Origin: Bifidobacterium vespertilionis
Lineage (GTDB): Bacteria > Actinomycetota > Actinomycetes > Actinomycetales > Bifidobacteriaceae
Reading direction: 5' to 3'
NCBI RefSeq assembly: GCF_008698145.1
Contig: NZ_RZNZ01000021.1
Span: 1 to 43,314 of the forward strand
Length of the DNA: 43,314 bases
The first letter of the stretch is position 1; every line of letters begins with the position of its first letter. This document shows, in pieces, positions 8,644 to 17,025 of the stretch. The position numbers and the translations under genes are program-made. Under the pieces are notes generated by a model. The model did no database searches. It was not told where the DNA came from and saw only the letters and a program-made list of their open reading frames with translations.

Positions 8644-10320
8644 ATGACGGCAATCAAGGATCTATGGCACACCACGTGGAGGAAGACCGCGGCGGCGGCG
8701 ATCGCAGCGGTCTGCGCGGTCTCACTGGCCGGATGCGGACTCAACACGTCCGTGGGAACCGCAGCCACGGCAGCAGGAACATCCGCGCAATCCACCGACA
8801 CCGTGCGGTACGCCCTGTGGAGCAACCCGAACGGCCAGTTCAACCCAGTCACCTACTTCACCGACTATGATCGTGCGATCATTTTCAACGTCTACAGCCG
8901 ACTGGTCGTACTCGACGCGCAGCAGAACTATCAGCCGTCGCTTGCCAAGTCCTACAACTGGTCCGCAGACGGCAAGGAACTGACCTTCGAGCTGCGCGAC
9001 AATGTGAAGTGGCATGACGGCGAGCCGTTCACCGCTCAGGATGTGGTGTACACCTATGCCGCCACCGCCAATAAGGACTTCCCGCTCGACCCGTCCACGC
9101 TTGTACAGCATCTGGAGGGCTATGAGGACTACCACGCCGGAAAGACGCAGGACTTCGCCGGCATCACCGCACCGGACGACCACACCGTGGTCTTCCACTT
9201 CGCCACCCCGTATTCGGGCGCGCTGGCGACGTTCGCTGACAAGCCGGTGCTCGCCAAGCACGTGTGGGAGAAAGTCCCGATCGCACAGTGGAAGACCGCG
9301 ACCGATCTGCTCAAGCACCCGATCGGCACCGGCCCGTACAAGTTCAAGGAGTTCGTGGACGGGCAATATGTCGCCCTCGAAGCCAACCCCGACTACTTCG
9401 AGGGCGCCCCCGCCACCAAGAACCTGATCTTCAAGATCGTCAGCCCGGACACCCTGCAGACCGCCGTGATCAACAAGGAGGTGGATATCGCCGAAATCTC
9501 CAACTTCAACTCCAAGGAGCTTGATGCATACAAGCAGCAGGGCGTCAACATCGTCGAAGGCGAGGGCAACGGCGGACAGTACCTCACCTTCGACACCAAG
9601 AACCCGAAGCTTGCGGACAAGCGCGTGCGCCAGGCGCTGCTCTACGCCATCAACCGCAAGGGCATCATCGATTCCCTGCTGTACGGCCACGGCATCACCT
9701 TCAATGCGCAGGCGCACCCCTCCGATCCCCTGTACCCGAAGGATCTGAACTCCTACGACTACAGCCCGGAAAAGGCCAAGGAACTGCTCAAGGAGGCCGG
9801 CTGGACCGACACCGACGGCGATGGTTTCCTTGACAAGGATGGACAGAAGTTCACCTTCACCATCAACTTCCCCACCGGCAACAAGACCCGCGAGCTGTCG
9901 GCCCCGATCATCCAGAAGAACTTCCAGGACATCGGGATCGACGCGCAGCTCAGCCAGGCTGATTTCAACACGACCCTCGCCATTCTGCAGGATCCGAACA
10001 AGCAGTATGACGGCGTGCTGATGGGCGGCACCTTCCGACCTCAGCAGTACGGCAGCGCCAACTGGTGGTCCCGCTGGGGCGAGGACGGCGAGAGCAAGGC
10101 CGCGCTGGACAAGGTCAACGAAACGACTGATCCGACAGCACTCGCGCAGGCCGTGAGCCAGTACCTGCATCTGGAGAATGACGAGGTGCCGTTCGCGTTC
10201 CTGTACATCCCCAACCAGGGCACCGCCGTGCGCCCGGAGGTGAAGAACTTCGAGCGCTCCACCTACGAGATCTTCAGCAACGTGTCCAAGTGGTCCGTCT
10301 CGCCCTCACAGGCGCAGTAA
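8644..10320 (+). CDS. peptide ABC transporter substrate-binding lipoprotein
   Basis: A 558-residue family 5 solute-binding protein. The signal peptide ends in lipobox SLAGC, giving lipidated Cys31. Family features include ELRDNVKWHDGEPFTAQDV and VRQALLYAINRKGI. The start ATG has GGGAGAGGAA at good spacing. It opens the second peptide operon. It differs clearly from the first binding protein, so the two systems probably differ in specificity. Asp/Lys-rich stretches such as TDTDGDGFLDKDG resemble calcium-binding loops seen in some family members. Confidence 0.93.
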   Translation: MTAIKDLWHTTWRKTAAAAIAAVCAVSLAGCGLNTSVGTAATAAGTSAQSTDTVRYALWSNPNGQFNPVTYFTDYDRAIIFNVYSRLVVLDAQQNYQPSLAKSYNWSADGKELTFELRDNVKWHDGEPFTAQDVVYTYAATANKDFPLDPSTLVQHLEGYEDYHAGKTQDFAGITAPDDHTVVFHFATPYSGALATFADKPVLAKHVWEKVPIAQWKTATDLLKHPIGTGPYKFKEFVDGQYVALEANPDYFEGAPATKNLIFKIVSPDTLQTAVINKEVDIAEISNFNSKELDAYKQQGVNIVEGEGNGGQYLTFDTKNPKLADKRVRQALLYAINRKGIIDSLLYGHGITFNAQAHPSDPLYPKDLNSYDYSPEKAKELLKEAGWTDTDGDGFLDKDGQKFTFTINFPTGNKTRELSAPIIQKNFQDIGIDAQLSQADFNTTLAILQDPNKQYDGVLMGGTFRPQQYGSANWWSRWGEDGESKAALDKVNETTDPTALAQAVSQYLHLENDEVPFAFLYIPNQGTAVRPEVKNFERSTYEIFSNVSKWSVSPSQAQ

Positions 10321-10365
10321 GCCATCACAGACAAGCAACAGCCAGCAAAAGAGGTTGACCATCCC

Positions 10366-11337
10366 ATGCCCATCGTCAAATACATAGCCCGACGAGCCGC
10401 CATCGCGGTTGTGGTGCTGTTCGGCATCTCGCTGATCGTGTTCGCCGTGCTGAACCTGCAGCCGGGCAATCCCTACGCGTCGATGTTCAGTCCGCAGACC
10501 GACGCGGCGACCCGTGAGGAGCTGCTGCGCAAGGTCGGCTACTACGACCCGTTGTGGCTCAAGTACGTCAAGTGGGTCGGCCGGGCCCTGCAGGGCGATC
10601 TGGGCTACTCGATCCAGTTGGGCGTGCCCGTGACCGCCGTGATCGCCAGCCGAGTGGGCAACACGCTCGTGCTGACCGTGGCGGCCGCCGTGATCGCATT
10701 CGTGTTCGCGCTGCCGGTGGGCATCTACTCGGCCATCCGCCGCGGCCGCGTCTCGGACCGTCTGATCACCGTGGTGACGTTCGGCATCATGTCGATCCCG
10801 GCGTTCTTCCTCGCGATGATCCTGATCCGCGTGTTCTCCGCGCAGCTGAAGGTTCTGCCGAGCTCGGGCATGATCACACCCGGGTTCGCGGGCACCCCGG
10901 AACAAGTCACTTGGGACGTGATCCGCCATCTGATCATGCCCGCCACCGTGCTGGCGGCGATGAGCTTCGCCACGTACAGCCGCTACATCCGTTCCTCGAC
11001 CAGTGAACTGCTTGATGCGGATTTCGTGCGGGCCTTGTTCGCCAAAGGCCTGTCGCGCCGATCCGTGATTTACGGGCACGTGCTCAAGAACGCGGCCAAA
11101 CCCATCGTCACCGTACTCATGCTGGCCGTTCCCGGACTGTTGTCCGGCGCGCTGATCACCGAGACCGTGTTCTCGTGGTCCGGCATCGGCCGCTTGGGCT
11201 ATGACGCCGCCGTGGGACGCGATTATCCGCTGCTGATGGGCATCACGCTCCTGTTGGCCCTCGTCACATTGTTGGCCAATCTACTGGGCGATGTCATCAA
11301 CGTCATTATCGATCCGAGAATCAGGGTGCAGTCATGA
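10366..11337 (+). CDS. oligopeptide ABC transporter permease, DppB type
   Basis: A 323-residue membrane permease. The first helix is about residues 10-30 (IAVVVLFGISLIVFAVLNL), then the PGNPY motif, the GDLGYSIQLGVPV region and helices including MSIPAFFLAMILIRVF. The ATPase-contact loop is STSELLDADFVRALFAKG, and the C-terminus is IDPRIRVQS. It lacks the long basic N-terminal extension of the paralogue at 3974-5110. It lies 45 bases after the binding-protein gene and overlaps the next permease by ATGA, so it is co-transcribed. Confidence 0.93.
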   Translation: MPIVKYIARRAAIAVVVLFGISLIVFAVLNLQPGNPYASMFSPQTDAATREELLRKVGYYDPLWLKYVKWVGRALQGDLGYSIQLGVPVTAVIASRVGNTLVLTVAAAVIAFVFALPVGIYSAIRRGRVSDRLITVVTFGIMSIPAFFLAMILIRVFSAQLKVLPSSGMITPGFAGTPEQVTWDVIRHLIMPATVLAAMSFATYSRYIRSSTSELLDADFVRALFAKGLSRRSVIYGHVLKNAAKPIVTVLMLAVPGLLSGALITETVFSWSGIGRLGYDAAVGRDYPLLMGITLLLALVTLLANLLGDVINVIIDPRIRVQS

Positions 11338-12332
11338 GCATTGAAAACACAGCCGTTCCGTCGATCGCGACCGCGGCCGCCATGCATGGGGCGAAGGACA
11401 ACGTCATACAGACCGTGAGCGACGCCACCGCCAGTGATACCGTCGGCAGAACGACCGCCGATCATGCCACAAGGAGCAGTCACAGTCTGCTGCGCAATCC
11501 GCTGTTCGCGGGCGGGCTTGCGGTGACCCTCGCCATCGTGGCGGCGTGCCTTGCGGCACCGTTGCTAACCCGTTACGCGCCCAATGACATCGATCTGAAC
11601 AGTCTTGAAGTGGCGCCCTCCGCCACGCACTGGCTCGGCACCGATGCTCTGGGGCGAGACATCTTCTCCCGCCTGCTGTACGGTGGTCGCATGTCCATCC
11701 TCGTCGGTCTCGCCGCCGTCGCCCTGCAGATCGTCATCGGCGTCACCTTGGGCACTGTGGCAGGCTATCACAAGGGCATCGTGGATGCGATCGTGATGCG
11801 CATCTCGGAAATCTTCCAGTGCTTCCCCTTCTACCCGCTGGCCATCACAATCGCCGCGGTGTTCGGCGCGAACGTATGGAACGTGGTGCTGATCATCGGC
11901 GTGCTGCAGTGGCCGGGACTCGCACGATTGGTGCGCGCCGAAGTGCTGTCCCTGAGAGAGCATGCCTTCGTGGACTATTCCCGCGCGATCGGCGTACCTA
12001 CTTGGCGCATCCTGTGGAACGGTCTGGTGCGCAACTGCATACCGGTCATCGTGGTCAACGGCACGCTGGCCGTGACCACCGCCATTCTGTCCGAAGCCGC
12101 GCTGAGCTTCCTCGGCTTGGGCGTCTCCCAGCCCGATCCAAGCTGGGGCAACATGCTGTCCTCCGCGCAAAACTTCCGCGTGCTCAGCTACGAGCCCTGG
12201 ATGTGGATTCCCCCGGGCGTCGCCATCGCCCTGCTCGTACTTGCGGTCAACGCCATGGGCGAAGCGCTGCAGGAACACGTCCGGCCGCGCTTCGGCTACA
12301 TCGCGGACATCGCGCCCTCGCATCGGCACTGA
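11334..12332 (+). CDS. oligopeptide ABC transporter permease, DppC type
   Basis: A 332-residue permease with about 50 mostly polar residues before the first membrane helix (LFAGGLAVTLAIVAACLAA). The DppC hallmark HWLGTDALGRDIFSRLLYGG follows, then helices and the coupling loop RAEVLSLREHAFVDYSRAIG, ending in the conserved FLGLGVSQPDPSWGNML region. The ATGA overlap with the DppB-type gene implies translational coupling. It pairs with that subunit to form the membrane channel. Confidence 0.93.
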   Translation: MSIENTAVPSIATAAAMHGAKDNVIQTVSDATASDTVGRTTADHATRSSHSLLRNPLFAGGLAVTLAIVAACLAAPLLTRYAPNDIDLNSLEVAPSATHWLGTDALGRDIFSRLLYGGRMSILVGLAAVALQIVIGVTLGTVAGYHKGIVDAIVMRISEIFQCFPFYPLAITIAAVFGANVWNVVLIIGVLQWPGLARLVRAEVLSLREHAFVDYSRAIGVPTWRILWNGLVRNCIPVIVVNGTLAVTTAILSEAALSFLGLGVSQPDPSWGNMLSSAQNFRVLSYEPWMWIPPGVAIALLVLAVNAMGEALQEHVRPRFGYIADIAPSHRH

Positions 12333-12388
12333 ACGCTCCCCATCCATTCCCATCTCATCCCCAATTTCCGAAGGAACGCATCACCATC

Positions 12389-14050
12389 ATGACAACCCAC
12401 ACCAATCTCAGCGCGGAGGAACGCTCGGCGCTGGACGAGGCGTCGATCTGGTTCGACCGGCATCGCGGCGAATTCTCGCAGGATCTGCTGGACTGGGTCT
12501 CGATCCCGTCCGTTTCGGACACCCGTCAAGCCCGTGAAGGGGAACCCTACGGCCCGCAGGTGGCACGCATGTTCCGTGCGGCCGCGCAACGGGCCAGCGA
12601 CTTCGGACTGAACAGTACGGACCGCGAGGGCCACGCCCTGGAAGTTTGGCTCGGGGATGACGGATCGGAACTGGGCGATATCGCGCTGGTGTCGCATCTG
12701 GATGTGGTGCCCGCGGGTCAGGGCTGGACCTTCGAGCCGTTCAAGCCGGTGGAGCGGGCCGGATATGTGATCGGCCGGGGCAGCTCGGACAACAAGCTCG
12801 GCGCGCTCACGGACCTGTATCTGCTGCGGTTCCTCAATGAACGGTTCCTCGGCAAACGCCCCCTCAGCGAACGCCCCCTCAGCGAACGCCCCCTCAGCGA
12901 ACGCCCCCTCAGCGAACAACCCCTCAGCGAACAACCCCTCAGCAAACGCCCCCTCAGTGAACAATCCCTCGGCGGGCGCGGCACGCATCTGCGCCACAAC
13001 CTGCACATCATCTACGGCGGTGCCGAGGAGACCACGCTGGACGATCTGCGCTACTACGTGGCCCATTACGGGGCTCCCCGGCAGGCGGTCGTCACCGACA
13101 GCCCGTTCCCGGCGAACAACGCGCAGAAGGGCCATCTGGTGCTGGACATCCATCTGCCCGCCGGCCCGGTGCTGTCCACGCTGGATGTTGGCGGCGCATC
13201 GAACGCGGTGCCCGGGCACGGCACGATCGCGTTGCCCGCATCGCTCGCAGCCGTCCCGGGCAATGCGTTCGACGATCTGGACGCCGAGACGCGCGGTCGT
13301 CTGTCGATTTTGACTGCGACGGACGGCAAGGGACTTGTGCTGGAGGCCGAGGGCGTCGCCGGCCATGCCGCGTTCCCCGATGGCACCAGTAACGCGATCA
13401 TTCTGCTGGTTCGCGGCTTGCTGGCGATCGATCGTCATACGCCGTTTTTGGACGACCGCGACTGCGTCACAGCCGAAACGATCGTCGCCCTGTTTCACAG
13501 CCCCTACGCCGAAGGATCGCCGATCGCGTTCTGCGACGAGGAAAGTGGCCGCACCACGCAGAATCTCGGCGTCGTGCACCCGTCCAGAACCGGCGACGGG
13601 GTCGATCTGACCGTGGACATCCGCTACGCGGTCACCCAGCATGGCCCCGACATCGAACGCGCGCTCGCGGGGCGGCTTCAGGCGGCCGGAGGATCGATCA
13701 CGCACGTCGAACGATCCGACCCGTTCTTCGTGCCCAAGGACGATCCGCGTCTCCAGGCGCTGCTGAGCGCCTACAACGATGTGATCGGCGTGCACGAGGA
13801 GCCCAATGCGATGGGCGGCGGCACCCACGCGCGCGTCATCCCGGGCGCCCTGAACTTCGGCCCCGGCTTCGGCGGACTCACGGACGCCAACGGCGAGCGC
13901 ATCTCCCGCAAACCCGACTTCATCGAGGACGGCAAGGGCTCCGCGCACGGCGCCGACGAATGGGCCTCGATCGACGACGCCAAAACCGCCTTCCTCATCT
14001 ACCTGCTGGGCGTCCTGCGGCTCGACGCCGTGCTGGACGCGGACGACTGA
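12389..14050 (+). CDS. M20 family dipeptidase (PepV-like) with internal tandem repeat
   Basis: A 553-residue zinc dipeptidase of the M20 family. The metal ligands are His103 and Asp105 (VSHLDVVPAGQGW), Asp134 (GRGSSDNK), and the catalytic pair Glu213-Glu214 (YGGAEETTLDDL). A His near the C-terminus (KGSAHGADEW) completes the site. It would split dipeptides delivered by the transporter encoded around it. Residues 153-197 are nine units of Pro-Leu-Ser-Glu-Arg type, an insertion between the Asp134 and Glu213 motifs absent from ordinary family members as I know them. The start is ATG 12389, with AAGGAA 12 bases upstream, a long gap. It sits between the permease and ATPase genes, so it is an operon member. 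Confidence 0.9.
   Translation: MTTHTNLSAEERSALDEASIWFDRHRGEFSQDLLDWVSIPSVSDTRQAREGEPYGPQVARMFRAAAQRASDFGLNSTDREGHALEVWLGDDGSELGDIALVSHLDVVPAGQGWTFEPFKPVERAGYVIGRGSSDNKLGALTDLYLLRFLNERFLGKRPLSERPLSERPLSERPLSEQPLSEQPLSKRPLSEQSLGGRGTHLRHNLHIIYGGAEETTLDDLRYYVAHYGAPRQAVVTDSPFPANNAQKGHLVLDIHLPAGPVLSTLDVGGASNAVPGHGTIALPASLAAVPGNAFDDLDAETRGRLSILTATDGKGLVLEAEGVAGHAAFPDGTSNAIILLVRGLLAIDRHTPFLDDRDCVTAETIVALFHSPYAEGSPIAFCDEESGRTTQNLGVVHPSRTGDGVDLTVDIRYAVTQHGPDIERALAGRLQAAGGSITHVERSDPFFVPKDDPRLQALLSAYNDVIGVHEEPNAMGGGTHARVIPGALNFGPGFGGLTDANGERISRKPDFIEDGKGSAHGADEWASIDDAKTAFLIYLLGVLRLDAVLDADD
12845..12979 (+). repeat. nine-unit in-frame 15-bp minisatellite
   Basis: Nine 15-bp units, consensus CCCCTCAGCGAACGC, run without a break inside the M20 peptidase gene. 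They read FLGKR, PLSER x3, PLSEQ x2, PLSKR, PLSEQ, SLGGR. The central copies are identical or nearly so at DNA level, which points to recent expansion or slippage. The first and last units are the most diverged. Confidence 0.92.
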
Positions 14051-14064
14051 TTCAAGGAGTTCAC

Positions 14065-15786
14065 ATGACCGATGCCACAGAGCATGCGGAAACCCCCGCG
14101 CTGTCGGTGAGGGATCTGGATGTGGTGTTCACCGCCGAGTATTCCGGAGATTCGGACGTTCATGCCGTTGACCACCTGAGCTTCGATGCCCATGCCGGCG
14201 AAGTCCTCGCAATCGTGGGCGAATCAGGGTCCGGCAAATCCGTGACCGTGCAGGCGCTGCTGGGTCTTCTGCCCCAGTATGCCTCGGTGACGGGCACGCT
14301 CTCCACGGCCGACGAACGGACGTTCGACCTGTCCGATCCCGCGCAACTGCGCGACCTGCGCGGCACGCACGTGGCCATGGTATTTCAGGATCCCTACGCC
14401 AGCCTGGATCCGGTATTCACCATCGGCCGGCAGCTCGCGGAAGCCGTCGCCGTCGCGGAGCCGTCGCTGGATCGCAAGCGGGTGCGCGACCGCGTGAACG
14501 AGCTGCTTGACGATGTGCGGCTCGGCGATGTCGAGGGCATCGCCGGCAAATATCCGCATGAGCTTTCCGGCGGCCAGCTGCAGCGCATCATGATCGCCAT
14601 GGCCCTGGCCGAGCATCCCCAGGTGCTGCTGGCCGACGAACCGACCACCGCATTGGACGCCACCGTACAGCAGGAAGTGCTCGACCTGCTGTATTCGGTG
14701 TGCCACGATCTCAATATCGCGACCATCATCATCACGCACGACATGGGCGTGGTGGCTGACATCGCCGATCGCGTGCTGGTGATGCATTATGGTCGTTTCG
14801 TGGAGCATGGAACGGTGGACGAGGTGTTCCGCGCGCCCAAGGAGGAATACACGCAGAAGCTGCTGGCCGCCGTGCCCTCCGCGGACGGAACGGACCATGT
14901 TCCGGAATCAAAGTCCGGCGAGCCCTTCGACGATGTCAAACCCCTGCTCGATGTCAATCATCTGACGGTGTCATACCGCGATCGCAGCGGCAAAGTCAAA
15001 GAGGTCGTGCATGACGTGGGTTTTTCCATTCGGCCGCATGAGGTGCTTGCCCTGGTGGGACAATCCGGTTCCGGCAAGTCCACGATCGCCCGCAGCCTGC
15101 TGGGTCTGAACCCTCTCACGCAGGGCAAGGTACTCATTGACGGCAAGGACATCTTCGCGCTCAGGCGCAGGGAACGTCGCGCCGTCCAGGCACGGTTCGG
15201 CATTGTGTTCCAGAGTCCGTCGGAATCCTTGAACCCGCGTCTGACCATCGGCGACATCATCGCCGAGCCGTTGCGATTCGTGGGGCATATGAATCGCAAG
15301 GACAGCCGTAACCGAGCCCTGGAACTGCTGGACACCGTCCATCTGCCTGCGGATGTGATCGATCGCTACCCCAGCGAATTGTCCGGCGGGCAACGGCAGC
15401 GCGTCGCCATCGCACGGGCCATCGCTCTCAATCCCTCCCTGCTGATCGCCGACGAGCCCACATCGGCCCTGGATGTCTCCGTTCAGGCGGAGATTCTGGA
15501 CCTGCTGCGCGGTCTGCAGCGCCGGATCGGATTCGCATGCCTGTTCATCAGCCATGATCTGCCGCTGGTCCGCAGCTTCAGCGATCGCGTGATCGTGCTG
15601 CATAACGGCAACGTGGTCGAATCGGGCGATACGGATGAACTGTTCACCCACCCGCATCAGGATTACACCCGCAACCTCATACTCAGCGCACCGGTCGCCA
15701 ACCCCCGCATCCAGCGTGCCCGTCGCAGCGAGCGCTCCAACTCCCCCTCCAACCATCCCATCCCCTCGAAAGGAACCATCAAGTGA
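14065..15786 (+). CDS. fused DppD-DppF-type peptide ABC transporter ATPase
   Basis: A 573-residue protein with two complete ABC ATPase domains. Domain 1 has Walker A GESGSGKS (residues 52-59), Q-loop FQDPYASLDP, signature ELSGGQLQR and Walker B VLLADEPTTALD. Domain 2 has Walker A GQSGSGKS (332-339), Q-loop FQSPSESLNPRLT, signature ELSGGQRQR and Walker B LLIADEPTSALD. Both H-loops are present (ITHDMGV, ISHDLPL). It powers the permeases upstream. The start ATG has AAGGAG six bases before it. It is intact, unlike its paralogue at 1523-3183, and could possibly energise both permease sets. The stop overlaps the GTG of the next gene. Confidence 0.93.
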   Translation: MTDATEHAETPALSVRDLDVVFTAEYSGDSDVHAVDHLSFDAHAGEVLAIVGESGSGKSVTVQALLGLLPQYASVTGTLSTADERTFDLSDPAQLRDLRGTHVAMVFQDPYASLDPVFTIGRQLAEAVAVAEPSLDRKRVRDRVNELLDDVRLGDVEGIAGKYPHELSGGQLQRIMIAMALAEHPQVLLADEPTTALDATVQQEVLDLLYSVCHDLNIATIIITHDMGVVADIADRVLVMHYGRFVEHGTVDEVFRAPKEEYTQKLLAAVPSADGTDHVPESKSGEPFDDVKPLLDVNHLTVSYRDRSGKVKEVVHDVGFSIRPHEVLALVGQSGSGKSTIARSLLGLNPLTQGKVLIDGKDIFALRRRERRAVQARFGIVFQSPSESLNPRLTIGDIIAEPLRFVGHMNRKDSRNRALELLDTVHLPADVIDRYPSELSGGQRQRVAIARAIALNPSLLIADEPTSALDVSVQAEILDLLRGLQRRIGFACLFISHDLPLVRSFSDRVIVLHNGNVVESGDTDELFTHPHQDYTRNLILSAPVANPRIQRARRSERSNSPSNHPIPSKGTIK

Positions 15787-16763
15787 ACAAGCGCGAACGC
15801 GTGCTCAACGCCCTCAACAACCGTCCGGCCGATCATGTGCCCGTGGGATTCTGGTTCCACTTCGCCGGCGAGCAGGCGGCGGGCGAGGCCAATGTGCAGG
15901 CCCATCTGGAGTATTACCGCCAGACCGATCTGGACTTCCTGAAGGTCATGTCCGACGGGTTCTTCAACTACCCGCTGCCGAGCGGCATCAGCAGCCCCAA
16001 GGACTGGTACCGGCTTGAGCCGCTGGACGAGCATGATCCATGGATCGAACGGCAGGTGGAACGCGTCGCGGCGCTGGTCAAGGCGATCGGCGATGAGCGC
16101 TGCGTGTTCTACAACGTTTTCGCGCCGCTTTCATATCTGCGCTTCGGCGTGGAGAGCAACGGCGGCGATTTTCAGCATCTGGTCGCGGACCTGCGCGCGA
16201 ACCCCAACGCGGTGCTCCACGCCCTCGACGCGGTGGCCGTCAGCGCGTCGATCCTGGCCCGCCGCGTGATCGAGGAAGCCGGCGCCGACGGCGTCTACTA
16301 TTGCGTGCAGAACGGCGAGAAGGGCCTGTTCACGCCCGAGGAGCACCGCCAATGGGTCCGTCCGTCCGATCTGTACGCCCTCGAGCGCGCCAACCGATAC
16401 TCGGACAACAACATCGTGCACCTGTGCGGCTGGGCCGGACGCGAGAACCAGCTCGGACTGTGGCGAGACTACCCCGCCAAGGCCGTCAACTGGGCCGTGC
16501 ACGTCGATCACCTCAGCCTCGACGACGGCCGCATCTTCTTCGGCGGCCGCGCCTCGCTCGGCGGCTTCGAAACCCACTGGGACGCCAACGGCCGCAAGGG
16601 CATCATCTACGACGGCACCAAGGATGAGCTTCAGGCCTACACCCGCGACGTGATCCTCGACCACGGCAAGCGCGGCCTGCTGCTCGGCGGCGACTGCACG
16701 ATCGACGCGAAGCTCGACTGGGAACGCATCCGCTGGATCGTCGAGGCGGCCAGGGAGCTGTAG
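15783..16763 (+). CDS. uroporphyrinogen decarboxylase-like (MtaA/CmuA-type) zinc protein
   Basis: A 326-residue TIM-barrel protein of the UroD superfamily. It carries the zinc pattern of the methyltransferase branch: His213-x-Cys215 (IVHLCGWAG) with Cys305 (LLLGGDCTID). True UroD lacks this and has Arg-rich substrate contacts, so heme synthesis is unlikely. Branch members move methyl groups between a corrinoid protein or other carrier and a thiol, but no corrinoid protein is encoded here. GTG 15783 overlaps the ATPase stop (GTGA), placing it firmly in the peptide operon. This suggests action on a thiol or methylated compound released from imported peptides, but the reaction is unknown. Confidence 0.75.
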   Translation: MNKRERVLNALNNRPADHVPVGFWFHFAGEQAAGEANVQAHLEYYRQTDLDFLKVMSDGFFNYPLPSGISSPKDWYRLEPLDEHDPWIERQVERVAALVKAIGDERCVFYNVFAPLSYLRFGVESNGGDFQHLVADLRANPNAVLHALDAVAVSASILARRVIEEAGADGVYYCVQNGEKGLFTPEEHRQWVRPSDLYALERANRYSDNNIVHLCGWAGRENQLGLWRDYPAKAVNWAVHVDHLSLDDGRIFFGGRASLGGFETHWDANGRKGIIYDGTKDELQAYTRDVILDHGKRGLLLGGDCTIDAKLDWERIRWIVEAAREL

Positions 16764-16804
16764 GCTTCCGAACGATTTCGCATACGGCCAATGCGACCAA
16801 TACG

Positions 16805-16840
16805 CCCGATCTGCCCGATCTGCCCGATCTGCCCGATCTG
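16805..16840. repeat. 9-bp tandem repeat, four units
   Basis: Four perfect CCCGATCTG units lie 40 bases after the UroD-like gene and before the hairpin element at 16886. Further GATCTGCCC words follow, so this may be slippage of part of the neighbouring hairpin arm. Confidence 0.85.
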
Positions 16841-16885
16841 CCGCCCGATCCCCGCAAACTGGGCAGATTGGGCTCTCGCATTCGC

Positions 16886-16951
16886 AAACTGGGCAGATCC
16901 TGCCATCTGCGGGCGATTTTGGGGCTCCAGATGACAGGATCTGCCCAGTTT
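16886..16951. repeat. hairpin repeat family A, copy 1
   Basis: A 66-base element: two 24-base arms (16886-16909 and 16928-16951) pair with one mismatch around an 18-base loop. The arms start AAACTGGGCAGATC and end GATCTGCCCAGTTT. The loop, CGGGCGATTTTGGGGCTC, recurs with one change in a second copy at 20739-20804. The sequence after the right arm (GGAAAAACCGCGGCCGGAT then CTGCCCAGTTTG) is also shared. The space 16764-17025 holds no gene. The stem has no T-tract but could end transcription from both sides. Confidence 0.85.
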
Positions 16952-17025
16952 GGAAAAACCGCGGCCGGATCTGCCCAGTTTGCGCGGCCCAGTTTGCTGG
17001 CCAAAAGCTCTGTTACGCAGCTCTG

